From JBBSUQ01 sp964389755 (GTDB lineage: Bacteria; Bacteroidota; Bacteroidia; Flavobacteriales_D; Crocinitomicaceae): a stretch of 35,615 bases of DNA. The translations under genes and the position numbers were made by a program. Each line of letters opens with the position of its first letter. Positions within the stretch are counted from its first letter, which is position 1. The stretch covers positions 1 to 35,615 of the forward strand of contig CAYMEW010000039.1 of NCBI GenBank assembly GCA_964389755.1, read 5' to 3'. Below the pieces are notes generated by a model. That model saw nothing but the letters and a program-made list of their open reading frames with translations, did no database searches and had not been told where the DNA came from. This document shows, in pieces, positions 1-9,021 of this stretch.

Positions 1-24
1 ACTGGTTTTAGGTTGTTTGTTTGC

Positions 25-132
25 TCTCCCTCGGTGAGGGAGATACAGAGGGAGGTTTGACTATTTTAAAGCACCTAAACTTCGGGGAAATTCTTTTGAT
101 TCCTCCCCCTTTCTCCCCCTCCACGAGGGGGA
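25..132. repeat. Two short GC-rich hairpins of similar design
   Basis: Two perfect 8-bp hairpins with 3-nt loops lie in otherwise gene-free sequence. The first has arms 25-32 and 36-43 (TCTCCCTC, loop GGT). The second has arms 114-121 and 125-132 (TCCCCCTC, loop CAC). Both are pyrimidine-rich arms closing on a tiny loop, and more polypyrimidine sequence surrounds them. They look like members of a small intergenic repeat family, but only two related copies are visible here, so that is inference. The rest of 1-170 holds nothing I recognise. Confidence 0.35.
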
Positions 133-170
133 ATTGCTTTGGAGTAGGTACGCGGTAAGGCTTCGAAAGA

Positions 171-210
171 AAGCAAAACTGCCCTCCGGAAGGCGGAGGG
201 CAGCTTGCTT
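171..210 (-). terminator. Intrinsic terminator of the S9 peptidase gene
   Basis: A perfect 10-bp stem CTGCCCTCCG (179-188) pairs with 194-203 around a 5-nt loop. An outer 6-bp stem AAGCAA/TTGCTT (171-176 with 205-210) extends it. Read on the minus strand it lies about 25 nt past the stop codon of the peptidase gene and is followed by a T-rich stretch. Confidence 0.75.
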
Positions 211-233
211 TATAATTTTTAAGTTCTGTTTTA

Positions 234-2414
234 TCAGAGGTTCTCGAGTGTGTAATTCAGCATCATTGTGAAGAGATGATTGCGGGTGTTGCCCCCGTAA
301 ATACCGTGGTTCTTGTTCGGGTAAATGAAGAGGTCAAACTGTTTGTCGGCGGCCACGAGTGCGGTGATCATTTCCATCGTATTCTGGTAATGCACGTTAT
401 CATCTCCCGAGCCATGAATGAGCAGGTATTTTCCCTGGAGATCCTCCACGAAATTGATCGGCGAGTTGCGGTCGTAACCGTCCGGATTTTCTTCGGGGGT
501 GCGCATGAAGCGTTCGGTGTAGATGTTGTCGTAATAGCGCCAATTCGTTACGGGTGCCACGGCAATTCCCATTTTAAAAACGCCGTTTCCTTTGGTCATG
601 GCCAATGAGGTCATAAATCCTCCGTAGCTCCAGCCCTGGATACCTATGCGTTCTTTGTCGATGTAATCCCAGGTACCGAGTTCTTTTGCCACGGCCACAA
701 AGTCTTCGGTCTCGAGTTTCCCGAGTTGCATGTAGGTCGACTTCTTAAAAGCGGCACCACGGTACATCGTTCCGCGCGGATCTACGGAAACGACAATGTA
801 TCCTTTCTGAGCAAGCAGCTGATGATACATGTAATCCATTCCACCCCAGCGATCGGCAACCATGTTGGATCCGGGACCGCCGTAAATATTAATATACACC
901 GGATACTTTTTGGAGGCATCGAAGTTAGCCGGTTTGAGTATCCAGGCATTGAGCATGCCTTCGGCCCCTTTCACCTGTATGAGTTCCTTGCGACCGAGTT
1001 TGTATTCGGAAAGTCGTTTTACGAGCGCCGCGTTATCCTCGAGTACGCGGATCTCTTTCCCGTTCTTTGCGTCGCAGAGTGTATAAACGGGCGGGGTATT
1101 GGCATTGGAATAGGATTTAATAAAGTATTTCATCCCGTTCGAAAAGGTTGCTTCGTTGTAACCTTCTTCGGAACTGAGCGCTTTTGTTTTCTTTCCCTGC
1201 AGGTCAATCGCGTAGATTCCTTTGTGCACAGCGCCTTTCACGGCTGCCGTGTAGTACACCTGTCCGCTTTGTTCATCGATCCCCAGGAATTCGATCACGT
1301 CCCACTCACCTTGCGTAAGTTGCCTGATCTTGCCGTCGAAACCGAGTGCATAAATGTGGTTACGGCCGTCTTTTTCGCTGGTGCGCAGGATCGTTTTTCC
1401 GTCGGAGAGTATGAGCAGGTTATCGTCGATGTCAATGTAAGCCCTATCTTCTTCTTCGTAAAACACGCGGTCGCTCCAGGTTCCGTTCTCGCGCTTCACG
1501 AGGTGATATTTCACGTGATTCTGGTGACGGTTGAGCGTTTGCAGCACGAGGTTATTCTCTTTAGCCGACCATTTCAGGCGCGGAATGTATTCGTATTCTC
1601 CGAGGTCTATTTGCTGTGTGCCCGCACCGTCGAGGGTATAGATGTGGCAACTCACTTTCGAATTATCTTCTCCCGCCTTCGGGTACTTGAAAGTATAGAG
1701 ATCGGGATACAGATCCTGGTAATAGGTCAGGGTATAATCACGCACCTCGCTTTCGTTGAATTTAAGGAATGAGATGTGTTTACTGTCGGGCGACCAGCCA
1801 AATCCTTTCGTAATGGCGAACTCTTCTTCATAAACCCAGTCTGTGGTACCGTTGATCACCTGATTGAATTCTCCGTCCGAGGTCACCTGGGTTACCTTCC
1901 CCGATGCGATGTCTTTGTAGTACAGGTTGTTTTTATGTACATACGCAACCTTCGTTCCGTCGGGTGAATATTCGGCAAGTGTTTGCGGCTGATGTTGTTC
2001 ATCTAGCGGCTGGAACTTCTTCGTTTTGAGGTCGTAGAGGTAAAAGATCGCGCGATAACTTCTGCGGTATACAGGTGTTGTTTCCGTAGCGATCAGTAGT
2101 TTGGATTCGTCGTTATTGAAATAGAATTCGTCCATTTCGATGGGCATGTCGTTGGCCATGAGTCCTTCGGTACTGAAGATCTCCATGGACTTTTCCTTCC
2201 CGGAATACGGTTCGCGCAAAATAACAGTGTGACCGTTCTCCTGTTTGACCTGTGTATAATGGAGGCCGTCATTCATACCGTTAAATCCGGGAACTCCGCG
2301 GGTGATGAACTGGTATTGGCTCCAGATCTTTTCGACGGTAATCTCCTGTGTGTGTGCTGTAAAGGATAAGAGCAGGAAGCACACGATCCCTGCGAGGCTG
2401 GTTCGTTTTTTCAT
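234..2414 (-). CDS. Secreted dipeptidyl peptidase IV-type prolyl oligopeptidase (S9 family)
   Basis: This serine exopeptidase of the DPP IV branch of family S9 should remove N-terminal X-Pro or X-Ala dipeptides in the periplasm. The 726-residue length fits the family. The start at 2414 (MKKRTSLAGIV) gives a clean signal peptide ending near Ala-His-Thr-Gln; an upstream non-ATG start would bury it. Residues about 30-450 form the beta-propeller and contain the WVYEEEF segment (195-198 acidic), the site that holds the substrate amino terminus in DPP IV. The C-terminal alpha/beta hydrolase carries GWSYGG (nucleophile Ser596), the Asp pair near 671-672 in GSGDDN, and His703 in KNHG, a complete triad. 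It is transcribed away from the nuclease locus and ends at its own terminator, so it is probably a single-gene unit for peptide scavenging. Confidence 0.93.
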   Translation of the reverse strand: MKKRTSLAGIVCFLLLSFTAHTQEITVEKIWSQYQFITRGVPGFNGMNDGLHYTQVKQENGHTVILREPYSGKEKSMEIFSTEGLMANDMPIEMDEFYFNNDESKLLIATETTPVYRRSYRAIFYLYDLKTKKFQPLDEQHQPQTLAEYSPDGTKVAYVHKNNLYYKDIASGKVTQVTSDGEFNQVINGTTDWVYEEEFAITKGFGWSPDSKHISFLKFNESEVRDYTLTYYQDLYPDLYTFKYPKAGEDNSKVSCHIYTLDGAGTQQIDLGEYEYIPRLKWSAKENNLVLQTLNRHQNHVKYHLVKRENGTWSDRVFYEEEDRAYIDIDDNLLILSDGKTILRTSEKDGRNHIYALGFDGKIRQLTQGEWDVIEFLGIDEQSGQVYYTAAVKGAVHKGIYAIDLQGKKTKALSSEEGYNEATFSNGMKYFIKSYSNANTPPVYTLCDAKNGKEIRVLEDNAALVKRLSEYKLGRKELIQVKGAEGMLNAWILKPANFDASKKYPVYINIYGGPGSNMVADRWGGMDYMYHQLLAQKGYIVVSVDPRGTMYRGAAFKKSTYMQLGKLETEDFVAVAKELGTWDYIDKERIGIQGWSYGGFMTSLAMTKGNGVFKMGIAVAPVTNWRYYDNIYTERFMRTPEENPDGYDRNSPINFVEDLQGKYLLIHGSGDDNVHYQNTMEMITALVAADKQFDLFIYPNKNHGIYGGNTRNHLFTMMLNYTLENL

Positions 2415-2422
2415 AATGAGCA

Positions 2423-2453
2423 AAAATGTATGTTTATCAAACATGTCTCCAAA
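2423..2453 (-). promoter_or_regulatory. Bacteroidota-type promoter for the S9 peptidase gene
   Basis: On the minus strand TTTG (2450-2453) is followed after exactly 19 nt by TACATTTT (2423-2430). This matches the TTTG-N19-TAnnTTTG pattern except for the last base. The box ends 8 nt before the ATG at 2414, so the leader would be very short. Confidence 0.6.
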
Positions 2454-2582
2454 ATTATTGAAATCTTTTAAATCGGTACCGCTGAGATACACAAACGGCA
2501 AAAGCGGGGGTTATTCACAATGAAATGCAATTTATTGTCTGATTGTTAACAATTCCATAATGCGGGATCGGTTAAAATATCT

Positions 2583-2590
2583 TAATTTTG
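2583..2590 (+). promoter_or_regulatory. Possible -7 box upstream of the lamin-tail gene
   Basis: TAATTTTG matches the Bacteroidota -7 consensus TAnnTTTG. I see no good TTTG at the expected upstream distance, so this is a half-site only. If used, it gives a leader of about 215 nt before the ATG at 2814. Confidence 0.35.
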
Positions 2591-2598
2591 TGATGAAA

Positions 2599-2710
2599 TT
2601 TTATCCATGTTCTCCTTGATGCCGGAAAAGCGGTTGAAACCATGGATAAAAACGAACACGGAGAATGATGAAATAAATTATGTTTTTTAGCAGATTTTCA
2701 CTTGAAAATC
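2599..2710 (+). promoter_or_regulatory. Structured leader region upstream of the lamin-tail gene
   Basis: This sits in the 399-bp divergent gap (2415-2813). A perfect 11-bp inverted repeat TTTTATCCATG (2599-2609) pairs with 2641-2651 around a 31-nt interior. A second hairpin GATTTTCA/TGAAAATC (2693-2700 with 2703-2710) follows. Neither is followed by a T-run, so they are not terminators. It does not match a riboswitch class I know. It could be a 5' leader element or only a chance structure. Confidence 0.3.
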
Positions 2711-2813
2711 AACTCGTTAAAAACCACACCGGGGCAATAGAGCCTGCTGGTACTTCCTATTCACGATCTTCAACACGTGGTGTAAATTCTTTAATTCTAA
2801 ATAATAAGTTGGT

Positions 2814-3866
2814 ATGAAAAAAACAATACTTTTTCTGAGTATGTTCGCCGGTACCTTTGCACTTGCACAGGACTGTTCGGAACTGTTCATTTCCGAGTAT
2901 GTGGAAGGATGGTCGAACAACAAGGCACTTGAGATCTACAACCCGACATCCAGCGCGATCGATCTTTCGGGATATGTGGTAGCGCGTTATTCAAACGGAT
3001 CGAACTCTGCGTCTACAAAAGATGCCGTTCAGCTTTCCGGAACGATTCAGCCGTACGATGTGTACGTGGCGGTACTCGACAAGCGTGACCCGAACGGGCA
3101 GGACCTCGAAGCACCGGTATGGGATTCACTCCAGGCTAAGGCAGACGGATTTTACAGCCCGGTTTACAACACAAACGATGCATTTTACTGGAACGGAGAC
3201 GACGTGCTGATCCTGTTCAAAGGAACACTTACAGGCGGACCGACCGATGCACTTTCGGGCCAGGGACTGACGGTAGTTGACATTTTCGCGAAACTCGGGG
3301 AGCAACCGACCAATGAGGACGGGACCTTTTCACCGGTAGGCGGATGGTCTACTGCATTTCCGTATAACGGAGGTACAGCAGGAGTTATCGTAACACGTGA
3401 TCACTCTATGATCCGTAAACAAACAGTTTTGAAAGGAGCTACTTCTCCGACAATTTCTTTCTTCAATCCGCTGGAGCAGTGGGATACGATCCCGCCGGTA
3501 AAAGCGCGTCTCGACGAGAACGGAAACCCGATCTTCAACCCGAATACGGGAAGCCTTATTGTAGACGGAAACTGGTCCACACTCGGAAGTCACCTGTGCA
3601 ACTGTGACCCGACTGCAAGCGTGGGCGATAAAGAAGCAAACGTACTTTCCGTATTCCCGAACCCGACGAATGGTATCGTATATGTAAAGGGTATGCAGAG
3701 TGCTTCCGTGATCGAAGTGTATAACTCACTCGGTCAGAAGGTAGAAACTGTAACAGCTGACAAAACCGTTGTATCCATCAACCTGAACGGAAGCAAAGGT
3801 GTTTACCTCATCAAACTCACGGATGTTGCAGGTAATCAGACTGTAAAACGCGTTGTTTTAAAATAA
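2814..3866 (+). CDS. T9SS-secreted lamin-tail domain protein
   Basis: A 350-residue exported protein. An N-terminal signal peptide ends at ALAQ (residue 19). Residues about 20-260 begin CSELFISEYVEGW and include KALEIYNPT and IDLSGYVV, the hallmark start of the lamin-tail (LTD) fold. The last 75 residues hold a type A T9SS sorting domain (VFPNPTNG, then a GVYLIKL-type strand, ending RVVLK). No catalytic motif is visible, so I read it as a binding or structural module on the cell surface or released. LTD domains often occur in extracellular nucleases such as the ExeM/NucH type, which fits the nuclease and nucleotidase genes just downstream. It is followed by a strong terminator at 3884-3930 and so may be made in excess over the downstream genes. 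The start is the ATG at 2814; no strong Shine-Dalgarno is visible. Confidence 0.85.
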   Translation: MKKTILFLSMFAGTFALAQDCSELFISEYVEGWSNNKALEIYNPTSSAIDLSGYVVARYSNGSNSASTKDAVQLSGTIQPYDVYVAVLDKRDPNGQDLEAPVWDSLQAKADGFYSPVYNTNDAFYWNGDDVLILFKGTLTGGPTDALSGQGLTVVDIFAKLGEQPTNEDGTFSPVGGWSTAFPYNGGTAGVIVTRDHSMIRKQTVLKGATSPTISFFNPLEQWDTIPPVKARLDENGNPIFNPNTGSLIVDGNWSTLGSHLCNCDPTASVGDKEANVLSVFPNPTNGIVYVKGMQSASVIEVYNSLGQKVETVTADKTVVSINLNGSKGVYLIKLTDVAGNQTVKRVVLK

Positions 3867-3883
3867 AAATCATACAATGATGG

Positions 3884-3930
3884 AAAAAGAGGCCGGAGAA
3901 AGAATTATGCTGTTTTCGGCCTCTTTTTTT
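3884..3930 (+). terminator. Intrinsic terminator between the lamin-tail gene and the TonB receptor gene
   Basis: A 12-bp perfect stem AAAAAGAGGCCG (3884-3895) pairs with 3917-3928, followed by a run of T to 3930. It lies 17 nt past the stop at 3866. The T-run ends only 14 nt before the receptor start at 3945, leaving no room for a separate promoter between them. Confidence 0.85.
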
Positions 3931-3944
3931 TGAATAACTACCCT

Positions 3945-6677
3945 ATGAAAAGCTTTTTCCAAACCTTCTTTACGCTGATCGTTTCTTTTTCTGCACTCGC
4001 ACAAACGGGTGAGGTAAAGGGAACCATCGTGGATGACGTAACCAAGGAGCCCGTGGTAGGTGCCAAGGTCGTACTGAGTGAACAGTTCCGTTCCATTACG
4101 GGAGTAGACGGTACGTACGTGATCAAAGAAGTTCCATACGGAACCTATACCCTCACGGCCACGATGCTTTCATTCGACACGCTGACCTACGAGGTGAAAG
4201 TAAACAAACCCGTCGTGATTCAGGACATTATCATGGGCGGAAGCCAGGAGTTGAAAGAGATCCAGGTGATCGGTAACCTCGTGGACAACGGCCGGGTAAC
4301 CCCGATTGCCGTGACAACCGTGAGCCGCGAAGACCTTACCGAGAAACTCGGTTCGCGTGATCTGCCGATGGTACTCAACGGTACACCCGGAGTTTACGCC
4401 ACCCAAACCGGTGGAGGTGACGGTGACGCCCGGATAAACATTCGTGGGTTTGACCAGCGCAACATCGGGGTACTGATCGACGGGGTTCCGGTGAACGACA
4501 TGGAGAACGGCTGGGTTTACTGGTCCAACTGGTTCGGACTCGACGTCATCACTTCAACCATGCAGGTACAACGCGGTCTGGGGGCCACTAAGCTCGCACT
4601 TCCTTCCGTGGGAGGTACGATCAATATCATTACGCAGGGTATCGGAAGCCGCAAGGGACTTTTCTTCAAACAGGAATACGGAACGGGGAATTTCCTGCGC
4701 TCTACCCTCGCCTACAACACCGGGCTTATGAAAAACGGTTTCGGCGTTACGGCCACCGCTTCTTACAAGCAGGGGAACGGCTGGGTTGACGGAACGTATA
4801 CCCAGGGCTTTTTCGGTTACCTGAAACTTCAGAAGAGACTGGGTAAGCACCTGCTTTCGGCCTCGGCCTTTGCAGCTCCCCAGGAACACGGGCAACGTTC
4901 GTACAACCAGCAGATCCAGTACTGGGACGCTGAAACGGCGCAAAAACTCGGCGTGGCAGTCGATTCTTCGGCTATTTACGACCGTGGTGTGCGCTTTAAC
5001 CAGCACTATGGGTACATTACTAATGAAAACGGCAAGAAAGAGCTTAAAAGCGAGCGTGTGAATTATTACAACAAGCCGCAGTTCACGCTGAAAGATTTCT
5101 GGGTTGTTAATAAGAAACTGTCCATTTCAAATATCGCTTATATGTCGATCGGTCGCGGAGGCGGAACACGCCTTTTAAATGACAACGGGATCTTTGATTC
5201 GACGGGACATGTAGACTGGGACATGATCGTACAGAACAACCAGCAGTATGAATTCTTCGGACAAACCTACCCGACGGTGGATCCGCTTTACAGCAACAGT
5301 GAACTGAAGTCTAACAACGTACTCGTATCGAGTGTAAACAATCATTACTGGCTCGGATACCTCGGGCAGTTCGAATACGACATTAACAAAAAGTACCACG
5401 TTTCCGGCGGTTTGGATTACCGTTATTACAAGGGAACACACTACCAGGAGATCGCGGATCTGCTCGGCGGAGACTATTATGTGAACACGACCGACAAGAA
5501 TGCTTCGACTCCAATGAAGCGCGAGGGGGACAAGATCGCCCTGCAGGCTTATAACGATTACCGCGATGCGATCGTGAACTGGGCCGGAGCTTTCGGAACA
5601 TTTGAATACGTGGGGTCCCGCTGGACTTACTTCGTAAATGCTTCAGGTATCGTGAACGGCTACAAGGGAATCGATTACTTTAAGAAACGTGAACTCGACC
5701 TCGGGGATACGACGCTGAAGATCGGTTATAACGATACGGTGACTTACAATGGGAATACCTACACGCGTGACAGCGACGGCCTGCATTACAACGAAACGAG
5801 CATGAAATGGATCCCGGGCGGAACGATCAAGATCGGTGGAAGCTTTACCATCGATGAGTACCAGACCGTATTCGTAAACGCCGGGTACCTTTCGCGTACG
5901 CCGCTTTTCAGCAACGTGATCGATAACAATACGAATACCTTCTTCGGGGAGATCCTCAACGAGAAAATCCTTGCCTTCGAAGGTGGATATACTTATGCAC
6001 GGAAGCGTTTCGGCATACACCTGAACGGATATTTCACGAACTGGCAGAACAAGCCTTTCCCGTTTGGGGTATCCGTACCTGATCCGAATGACCCAACGGA
6101 GAATATTCGTATTAACGTAAACGGAATGGATGCCATCCACCTCGGTGGTGAACTCGACATCGCCTATAAGATCAGCAAGATGCTTTCTGCGGAATTTATG
6201 GGATCGCTGGGTGACTGGCGCTGGAACTCTTCCGAAACGGTAACCGTTCCGCAGTACAACAACTTCACCTTTACTTTTGATGCCAAAGGCGTACACGTGG
6301 GAGATGCGGCACAGACAGCTGTTGCGGCCAGCCTGCGCCTCACGCCGTTCAAAGGTTATTACATCAAACTCGAATGGCAGTATTTCGACCGTTATTATGC
6401 GCAGTTCAGTCCGTTTACACTCCAGGGTGAGAACGGCGGACGCGATGCGTGGAAGCTGCCGGCCTACCGCCTTGTAAACCTGTATACCGGGTATAAGTTC
6501 CGGGCGAAAGGTTTCGATATGTTCATTAACGGAAATATTATCAATGTTTTAAATACAAAATACATTTCCGACGCCACTGATAATTATTACCCGCCGAAAA
6601 ACTCCGATGCGCAATCCGCAAGCGTGATGTTCGGCCAGGGATTTCGCTTTAATTTGTCCCTCGGGATTCAATTTTAA
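3945..6677 (+). CDS. TonB-dependent outer-membrane receptor with carboxypeptidase-regulatory-like domain
   Basis: A 910-residue outer-membrane active transporter that would import a large or scarce substrate using TonB energy. The start is the ATG at 3945 (MKSFFQTFF), giving a signal peptide ending ALAQ. Residues about 20-100 are a CarboxypepD_reg-like beta-sandwich (GTIVDDVTKEPVVGAKV). Residues about 110-230 are the plug, with GDARINIRGFDQRNIGVLIDG and a terminal GGTINIIT. The remainder is the beta-barrel, ending in the aromatic Phe typical of outer-membrane proteins. No SusD partner is adjacent, so it is not a canonical Sus pair. The substrate is not readable from sequence. Its position directly in front of a secreted endonuclease gene (9-nt gap) and a 5'-nucleotidase pair suggests nucleotides, oligonucleotides or DNA. 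The terminator just upstream implies expression by read-through. Confidence 0.9.
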   Translation: MKSFFQTFFTLIVSFSALAQTGEVKGTIVDDVTKEPVVGAKVVLSEQFRSITGVDGTYVIKEVPYGTYTLTATMLSFDTLTYEVKVNKPVVIQDIIMGGSQELKEIQVIGNLVDNGRVTPIAVTTVSREDLTEKLGSRDLPMVLNGTPGVYATQTGGGDGDARINIRGFDQRNIGVLIDGVPVNDMENGWVYWSNWFGLDVITSTMQVQRGLGATKLALPSVGGTINIITQGIGSRKGLFFKQEYGTGNFLRSTLAYNTGLMKNGFGVTATASYKQGNGWVDGTYTQGFFGYLKLQKRLGKHLLSASAFAAPQEHGQRSYNQQIQYWDAETAQKLGVAVDSSAIYDRGVRFNQHYGYITNENGKKELKSERVNYYNKPQFTLKDFWVVNKKLSISNIAYMSIGRGGGTRLLNDNGIFDSTGHVDWDMIVQNNQQYEFFGQTYPTVDPLYSNSELKSNNVLVSSVNNHYWLGYLGQFEYDINKKYHVSGGLDYRYYKGTHYQEIADLLGGDYYVNTTDKNASTPMKREGDKIALQAYNDYRDAIVNWAGAFGTFEYVGSRWTYFVNASGIVNGYKGIDYFKKRELDLGDTTLKIGYNDTVTYNGNTYTRDSDGLHYNETSMKWIPGGTIKIGGSFTIDEYQTVFVNAGYLSRTPLFSNVIDNNTNTFFGEILNEKILAFEGGYTYARKRFGIHLNGYFTNWQNKPFPFGVSVPDPNDPTENIRINVNGMDAIHLGGELDIAYKISKMLSAEFMGSLGDWRWNSSETVTVPQYNNFTFTFDAKGVHVGDAAQTAVAASLRLTPFKGYYIKLEWQYFDRYYAQFSPFTLQGENGGRDAWKLPAYRLVNLYTGYKFRAKGFDMFINGNIINVLNTKYISDATDNYYPPKNSDAQSASVMFGQGFRFNLSLGIQF

Positions 6678-6686
6678 TATGATCAA

Positions 6687-9005
6687 ATGATGAGAAAATT
6701 AATTTTACTCGGTTCGGTTTTCCTCTCAGGCCTGACATTTGCACAGACCAGCATCCAGGATGCCCGTACCAATTATGCAGTCGGCCAGACAGTAACTGTT
6801 CGTGGCGTTACGACAAACGGCAGCGAATTCGGTGCTATCCGCTACATCCAGGACGCCACAGCCGGTATCGGTATTTATGGAAACAGTTTTGTAAACGGGG
6901 TGAATCGGGGCGACTCGATCCTTGTAACCGGACAGGTAGCCGAATTCAACGGTCTGCTCGAAGTTAACCCGACGACGCTTACGGTTGTTCAGGCTGCACC
7001 TGGACCGATCATCGCAACTCCGCAGATCGCTCCGCTTTCTACCGTACTTGCAGATGGTGAAAGCTTTGAAGCAGAACTGGTAACTTTTGAGAACGTGACC
7101 ATGGTTGAAAGCGGTTCTTTCGCAGCATCCACAAACTATCACGTGACAGACGGAACGAATTCGTTAGAATTCCGTGTGAACCCCGGAACCAATCTCGTAG
7201 GGATGGCTATCCCGACCGGTGCGATCAGCATCACGGGTGTTCTGAGCCAGTTCAACAGCATTTACCAGTTGTTGCCGCGCGATCAGAACGACATCGTGGC
7301 ATATACGCCTCCTTCGCACGAGATCAACGTAACGATCGGTGGGACGACTTACCTCAGCGGTGACGAATATTCGGTGGGCACAACCGTTTCCACATCGATT
7401 ACGATCGAAAACCTCGGTGTAAACGCCCTTACGATCTCCGGAGCTTCTTTTACAGGTGCGAATGCCGGTGATTTTTCTTCGGACATTACAGCCGGAACAA
7501 TTGCCGGAGGCTCGAGCCAGACGTATACAGTGACTTACACAGCCGGAGGAACCGGGTCGCGTCATGCGACACTCAACATTGCCAGTGACGATGCGGATGA
7601 AAACCCGTACCTGATCGACCTGTACGCTATCGGAACGGATAACCTCGCAACGGAACCGACCGTAGGTCCGACAGCACTCGTGTTCAACAACCTGCACGCA
7701 TATACCATGAACGGTGTATTCGTACCGGCCTTCGACGCGGAGCACTACGTGGTATTCTGGAAAGAAGGCAGTGCGATCACTTACGTACCGGTTGACGGAA
7801 CAACTTACGATCGCGGAGATCACTTCGGAGACGCGAAGGTTGCTTATGTGGGTGATGCCAACGCATTCGTTCCGCGCCAGATCCTCGCGAACAAAGACTA
7901 TTATTTTGCGGTGTACGCATTCAACGGACCGGAAGGTTTCGAAAACTACCAGACATCGGCTTCTGCTTCGAACAACGTAACGACGCCGGGACTGAACATC
8001 GGGACGTACTATAACGGTATTAACTCCAACTCGACTTCTTTCCTTCAGGATCTCTCCGGACTCGTCAACCCGCACACCGTGGTTTCTTATACAAACTACA
8101 AACCGACGGTTATGAACGTGTTCGAGATCAAGGATACGACAGACGGACAGGCTTACGTTACCTGTGCATACAGCGGACAAAACGAGATCATCGTAGAACC
8201 GTTCGACTGGACTACAGAAGGGTACAGCCGCGAGCACACTTTCAGCCACTCCTGGATGCCGACCTACCCGGCAGACGGTCAGCCGGCACTTCCGGAATAC
8301 AGCGACCAGCACAACCTCTACCCGACCAACCTGAGCGGAGCCAACACACCGCGTAGTAACCTTCCGCTCGGAGAAGTGGTAGGAACACCGCTTTACTCCT
8401 ACCTGGATTGCCAGGTTGGACAAAACGCAAACGGGCAACTTTGCTTCGAGCCACGCGATGAGCATAAAGGTCGCGCCGCCCGTGCGATGATGTATATGTC
8501 GGTTGCCTATAACGGGATTTCCGGAAACACCTGGCAGTTGCCGCCGAACTCATCGATCAATGACAAGGTACAGGACCAGGAAGTTCTGAAAAACTGGCAC
8601 TTCCAGTATCCGCCGGATGCTTATGAAATCGCACGCCAGGAGTTGATCTTCTTCAACCAGAACAACCGCAACCCGTTCATTGATTCTGCAGAGTTTGCTT
8701 GTCACATCGACTTTTCGAACATGACGTACATTGAAAACTGTACTTCCCTGAGCGTGGCTCAACTGGATGCAAACCAAATGAGTGTTTACCCGGTACCGGC
8801 GACAGACTTCATTTATTTCCAGGTGAATAATACGAGCATTACTGCTTACACGATCATGGATATGCAGGGACGTGTGATCAGCACAGCGAACGGAACCGAC
8901 TCAAAAGTCGTTAAATTCGATGCATCATCCGTGGCACCGGGTTCTTACCTGATCCGCGTGGAGACGCCACTTGGCAATACCCAACAAACCGTGATTGTAC
9001 AATAA
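6687..9005 (+). CDS. T9SS-secreted endonuclease I family nuclease with OB-like and choice-of-anchor D domains
   Basis: A 772-residue multidomain secreted nuclease. The signal peptide ends TFAQ (residue about 20). Residues about 21-210 resemble the OB-fold module of YhcR-type extracellular nucleases (VGQTVTVRGVTT and DSILVTGQVAEFNG). Residues 212-316 look like a choice-of-anchor D domain. Residues 318-433 look like a fibronectin-type region. Residues about 435-675 match endonuclease I (EndA/Vvn/NucM): SREHTFSHSW (about 513-522) has the catalytic Glu-His pair, and SDQHNLYPTN followed by NTPRSNLPLGE supplies the metal-binding Asn region. PRDEHKGRAARAMMYM and NNRNPFID are further conserved blocks. 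Residues about 690-772 are a T9SS type A sorting domain (VYPVPATDF). It probably makes nonspecific cuts in DNA or RNA outside the cell. ATGs at 6687 and 6690 are equally plausible starts. It is in an operon with the TonB receptor. Confidence 0.85.
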   Translation: MMRKLILLGSVFLSGLTFAQTSIQDARTNYAVGQTVTVRGVTTNGSEFGAIRYIQDATAGIGIYGNSFVNGVNRGDSILVTGQVAEFNGLLEVNPTTLTVVQAAPGPIIATPQIAPLSTVLADGESFEAELVTFENVTMVESGSFAASTNYHVTDGTNSLEFRVNPGTNLVGMAIPTGAISITGVLSQFNSIYQLLPRDQNDIVAYTPPSHEINVTIGGTTYLSGDEYSVGTTVSTSITIENLGVNALTISGASFTGANAGDFSSDITAGTIAGGSSQTYTVTYTAGGTGSRHATLNIASDDADENPYLIDLYAIGTDNLATEPTVGPTALVFNNLHAYTMNGVFVPAFDAEHYVVFWKEGSAITYVPVDGTTYDRGDHFGDAKVAYVGDANAFVPRQILANKDYYFAVYAFNGPEGFENYQTSASASNNVTTPGLNIGTYYNGINSNSTSFLQDLSGLVNPHTVVSYTNYKPTVMNVFEIKDTTDGQAYVTCAYSGQNEIIVEPFDWTTEGYSREHTFSHSWMPTYPADGQPALPEYSDQHNLYPTNLSGANTPRSNLPLGEVVGTPLYSYLDCQVGQNANGQLCFEPRDEHKGRAARAMMYMSVAYNGISGNTWQLPPNSSINDKVQDQEVLKNWHFQYPPDAYEIARQELIFFNQNNRNPFIDSAEFACHIDFSNMTYIENCTSLSVAQLDANQMSVYPVPATDFIYFQVNNTSITAYTIMDMQGRVISTANGTDSKVVKFDASSVAPGSYLIRVETPLGNTQQTVIVQ

Positions 9006-9021
9006 GCGAAAAGATGTAACA

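Noticed and set aside
726..1772. Plus-strand open frame (about 348 codons) antisense to the S9 peptidase
   Set aside because: No signal, domain or promoter; the minus strand encodes a complete catalytic triad.
5643..6296. Minus-strand open frame (about 217 codons) under the TonB receptor
   Set aside because: Same reason: the plus strand carries the barrel, and the antisense product has no recognisable feature.
7164..8465. Long minus-strand open frame (about 433 codons) antisense to the nuclease gene
   Set aside because: It is rich in Arg, Val and Cys in an unnatural pattern and lies wholly under a gene with clear domains; a shadow of biased codon use.
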